A stretch of 64,000 nucleotides of DNA from Palsa-504 sp963705835. GTDB taxonomy: Bacteria > Actinomycetota > Actinomycetes > Streptosporangiales > Streptosporangiaceae. Location: contig CAVPLC010000050.1 in NCBI GenBank assembly GCA_963705835.1, forward strand, positions 1 to 64,000. The letters are read 5' to 3'. Made by a program: the position numbers and the translations under genes. The notes under the pieces are model-generated. The model was not told the DNA's origin, made no database searches, and saw nothing but the letters and a program-made list of their open reading frames with translations. Each line of letters begins with the position of its first letter. The first letter of the stretch is position 1. Positions 62,672 through 64,000 of this stretch are shown in pieces.

Positions 62672-64000
62672 GTGCGGGTGTTGTTGTCGACTTATGACTC
62701 GCGCGGGGGCGTCGAACCGCTGGTGGCACTCGCGGTGCGGTTGCAGGCGCTGGGCGCGGAAGCGCTGGTGTGCGCGCCGCCGGACTGCGCGGAGCGACTG
62801 GCCGAGGTCGGCGTGCCGCTGGTACCGGTCGGCGAGCCGGTGCGCCCGCTGGTGCACGGGGCGACGCCGCCGTCAGAGGCTGACGTGCCCCGGCGCATAG
62901 CCGAGTTGATCGCCGCCTGGTTCGACAAGGTCGCCGCGGCCGCCGAGGGTTGCGATGCGCTGGTGGCAAGCGGCTTGATGCCGGCCGCGGCAGGCGCGCG
63001 GTCGGTGGCCGAGAAACTGGGCATCCACTCCGTACACGTGAGTTACTGCCCGATCTTCCTGCCGTCGCCGCACCACCGGCCGCACCCGCTGCCAGGCCAG
63101 CCACTCCCACCGGACGTGACCGACAACGGCGTGCTGTGGGACCTGAACGCCCACGGCTATAACGCGGTGTACGGCCCGGCGCTCAACACGCACCGGGTAG
63201 CGAACGGCCTGCCGCCGGTGGACAACGTCCGCGACTACATCCTCGGCGACCGCCCGTGGCTAGCGGCAGACCCGACCCTGGCCCCCTGGCCGGAGCCGGC
63301 CGACCTCGACGTGGTGCAGACCGGCGCGTGGATCCTGCCCGACGAACGCCCGCTCCCGGCCGAACTTGAGGCGTTCCTGGACGCCGGCCCGCCACCGGTG
63401 TACGTGGGCTTTGGCAGCATGCGCGCCCCGAAGGACATCGCCCGGGTGGCCATCGAGGCGGTCCGCGCGCACGGCCGCCGCGCACTCCTCGCCCGCGGCT
63501 GGGCCGACCTGGCCCCGATCGACGGCCAGGACGACTGCTTCGCCGTCGGCGAGGTCAACCAGCAGGCACTGTTCGGCCGGGTCGCCGCCGTCGTGCACCA
63601 CGGCGGCGCGGGCACCACGACGACCGCCACCCGGGCCGGCGCGCCCCAGGTGGTGGTGCCCCAGTGGGCGGACCAGCCGTACTGGGCCAGCCGGGTGGCC
63701 GACCTGGGCATCGGCGCGGCCCACGACGTTCAGGCTCCGACCACCGAGTCCCTGTCCGCCGCGCTCAGAACGGCCCTGACCCCCAAGACCCGCGCACGAG
63801 CGGCCGCCGTGGCCGGCACCATCCGCACCGACGGGGCGACGGTCGCCGCGCGACTGCTGCTCGACGCGGTCAGCCGGAAGGCCGCCCGTGCCCGCGTGAA
63901 CCGCACGGAATCGCCGAACCAGGGATCGGCGGGTGACAGCATCGGATTCCAGGATCATCGTGTTAGGAGTTACTCCGCGCGCCGGCTGGCGCCTGCTGGT
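62672..64000 (+). CDS. GT1-family glycosyltransferase, open at right edge
   Basis: Cytoplasmic UDP- or dTDP-sugar glycosyltransferase of the vancomycin GtfB/MGT type. The N-terminal acceptor domain starts VRVLLSTYDSRGGVEPLVAL. The C-terminal donor domain has VYVGFGSMRAPKDIA, FAVGEVNQQALFGRVAAVVH and the donor motif HHGGAGTTTTATRAGAPQVV, with PQWADQPYWASRV. The family ends near ARLLLDAVSR, about residue 403 (about 63880). Here the frame stays open to the window end, giving an unusual tail; either a real extension or a shift near 63885 that skips a TGA. GTG 62672 has GGGGGA six bases upstream. The acceptor may be a lipid, sterol-like compound or antibiotic. Confidence 0.88.
   Translation, partial: MRVLLSTYDSRGGVEPLVALAVRLQALGAEALVCAPPDCAERLAEVGVPLVPVGEPVRPLVHGATPPSEADVPRRIAELIAAWFDKVAAAAEGCDALVASGLMPAAAGARSVAEKLGIHSVHVSYCPIFLPSPHHRPHPLPGQPLPPDVTDNGVLWDLNAHGYNAVYGPALNTHRVANGLPPVDNVRDYILGDRPWLAADPTLAPWPEPADLDVVQTGAWILPDERPLPAELEAFLDAGPPPVYVGFGSMRAPKDIARVAIEAVRAHGRRALLARGWADLAPIDGQDDCFAVGEVNQQALFGRVAAVVHHGGAGTTTTATRAGAPQVVVPQWADQPYWASRVADLGIGAAHDVQAPTTESLSAALRTALTPKTRARAAAVAGTIRTDGATVAARLLLDAVSRKAARARVNRTESPNQGSAGDSIGFQDHRVRSYSARRLAPAG

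Overview
Most of the window (about 5.7-64 kb) is high-GC actinobacterial chromosome. The evidence is the strong G/C third-position bias, GTG starts, four-base ATGA/GTGA gene overlaps, and a ftsK - rodZ-like - rimO - pgsA - cinA - clgR cluster whose ftsK, pgsA and clgR members also lie together in mycobacteria. It also has CUT1 sugar transporters with an MsiK-like ATPase and many leaderless genes. A soil actinomycete of the Streptosporangiales type would fit, but this is inference from gene content. The first 5.2 kb is different: GC is visibly lower, the LigD has the proteobacterial domain order (phosphoesterase-ligase-polymerase), and there is an LVIVD-repeat secreted protein. That gene is cut off at about 5.22 kb and an NB-ARC ATPase gene is cut off at about 5.7 kb, with an A-run-containing spacer between them. 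The simplest reading is a chimeric join of two genomes.

Layout. 0-5.2 kb: TPR protein end, ligD, alpha/beta hydrolase, truncated LVIVD protein. 5.2-6.5 kb: junction and NB-ARC fragment. 6.7-12.9 kb: ROK regulator divergent from an SBP-permease-permease-NagZ operon, probably for amino-sugar or muropeptide uptake. 12.9-15.3 kb: polytopic membrane protein and a Wzz-like two-helix protein. 15.4-22.6 kb: Rrf2 regulator, then the housekeeping cluster. 22.8-27.1 kb: hydroxyacid dehydrogenase, TIGR03086 protein, RNase J, DapA. 27.2-30.9 kb: FtsX-like permease, ATPase and PadR regulator in one operon. 31.1-38.3 kb: second sugar locus with two SBPs, two permeases, an MsiK-like ATPase and a PfkB kinase. 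38.3-41.1 kb: small unknown genes, minisatellites and an AbiEii-like nucleotidyltransferase pair. 41.1-50.8 kb: methyltransferases, pyruvate kinase, AraC and GyrI-like proteins, an HD-GYP/LuxR protein and several gene relics. 50.8-54 kb: MFS exporter and DEAD-box helicase. 54-60.4 kb: P-type ATPase with a duplicated promoter and N-terminus, and two divergent KdpD-like proteins without kinase domains. 60.5-64 kb: DUF4232 lipoprotein, SigJ relic, small proteins and a GT1 glycosyltransferase running off the end.

How the parts work together. The two sugar-import loci share a design: binding protein, strong hairpin, then permeases. Only the second locus carries an ATPase, which probably energises both. 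NagZ and the PfkB kinase point to saccharide breakdown feeding glycolysis, where pyruvate kinase is also encoded. The 54-60 kb block (ion pump plus two KdpD/Usp sensors) looks like an ion-homeostasis or stress module. At least five genes are broken by single-base shifts, most of them an extra base in a short G/C run, which suggests sequencing indels rather than real pseudogenes. By contrast, four 3'-end relics (AraC, MFS, SnoaL, SigJ) look like true decay.
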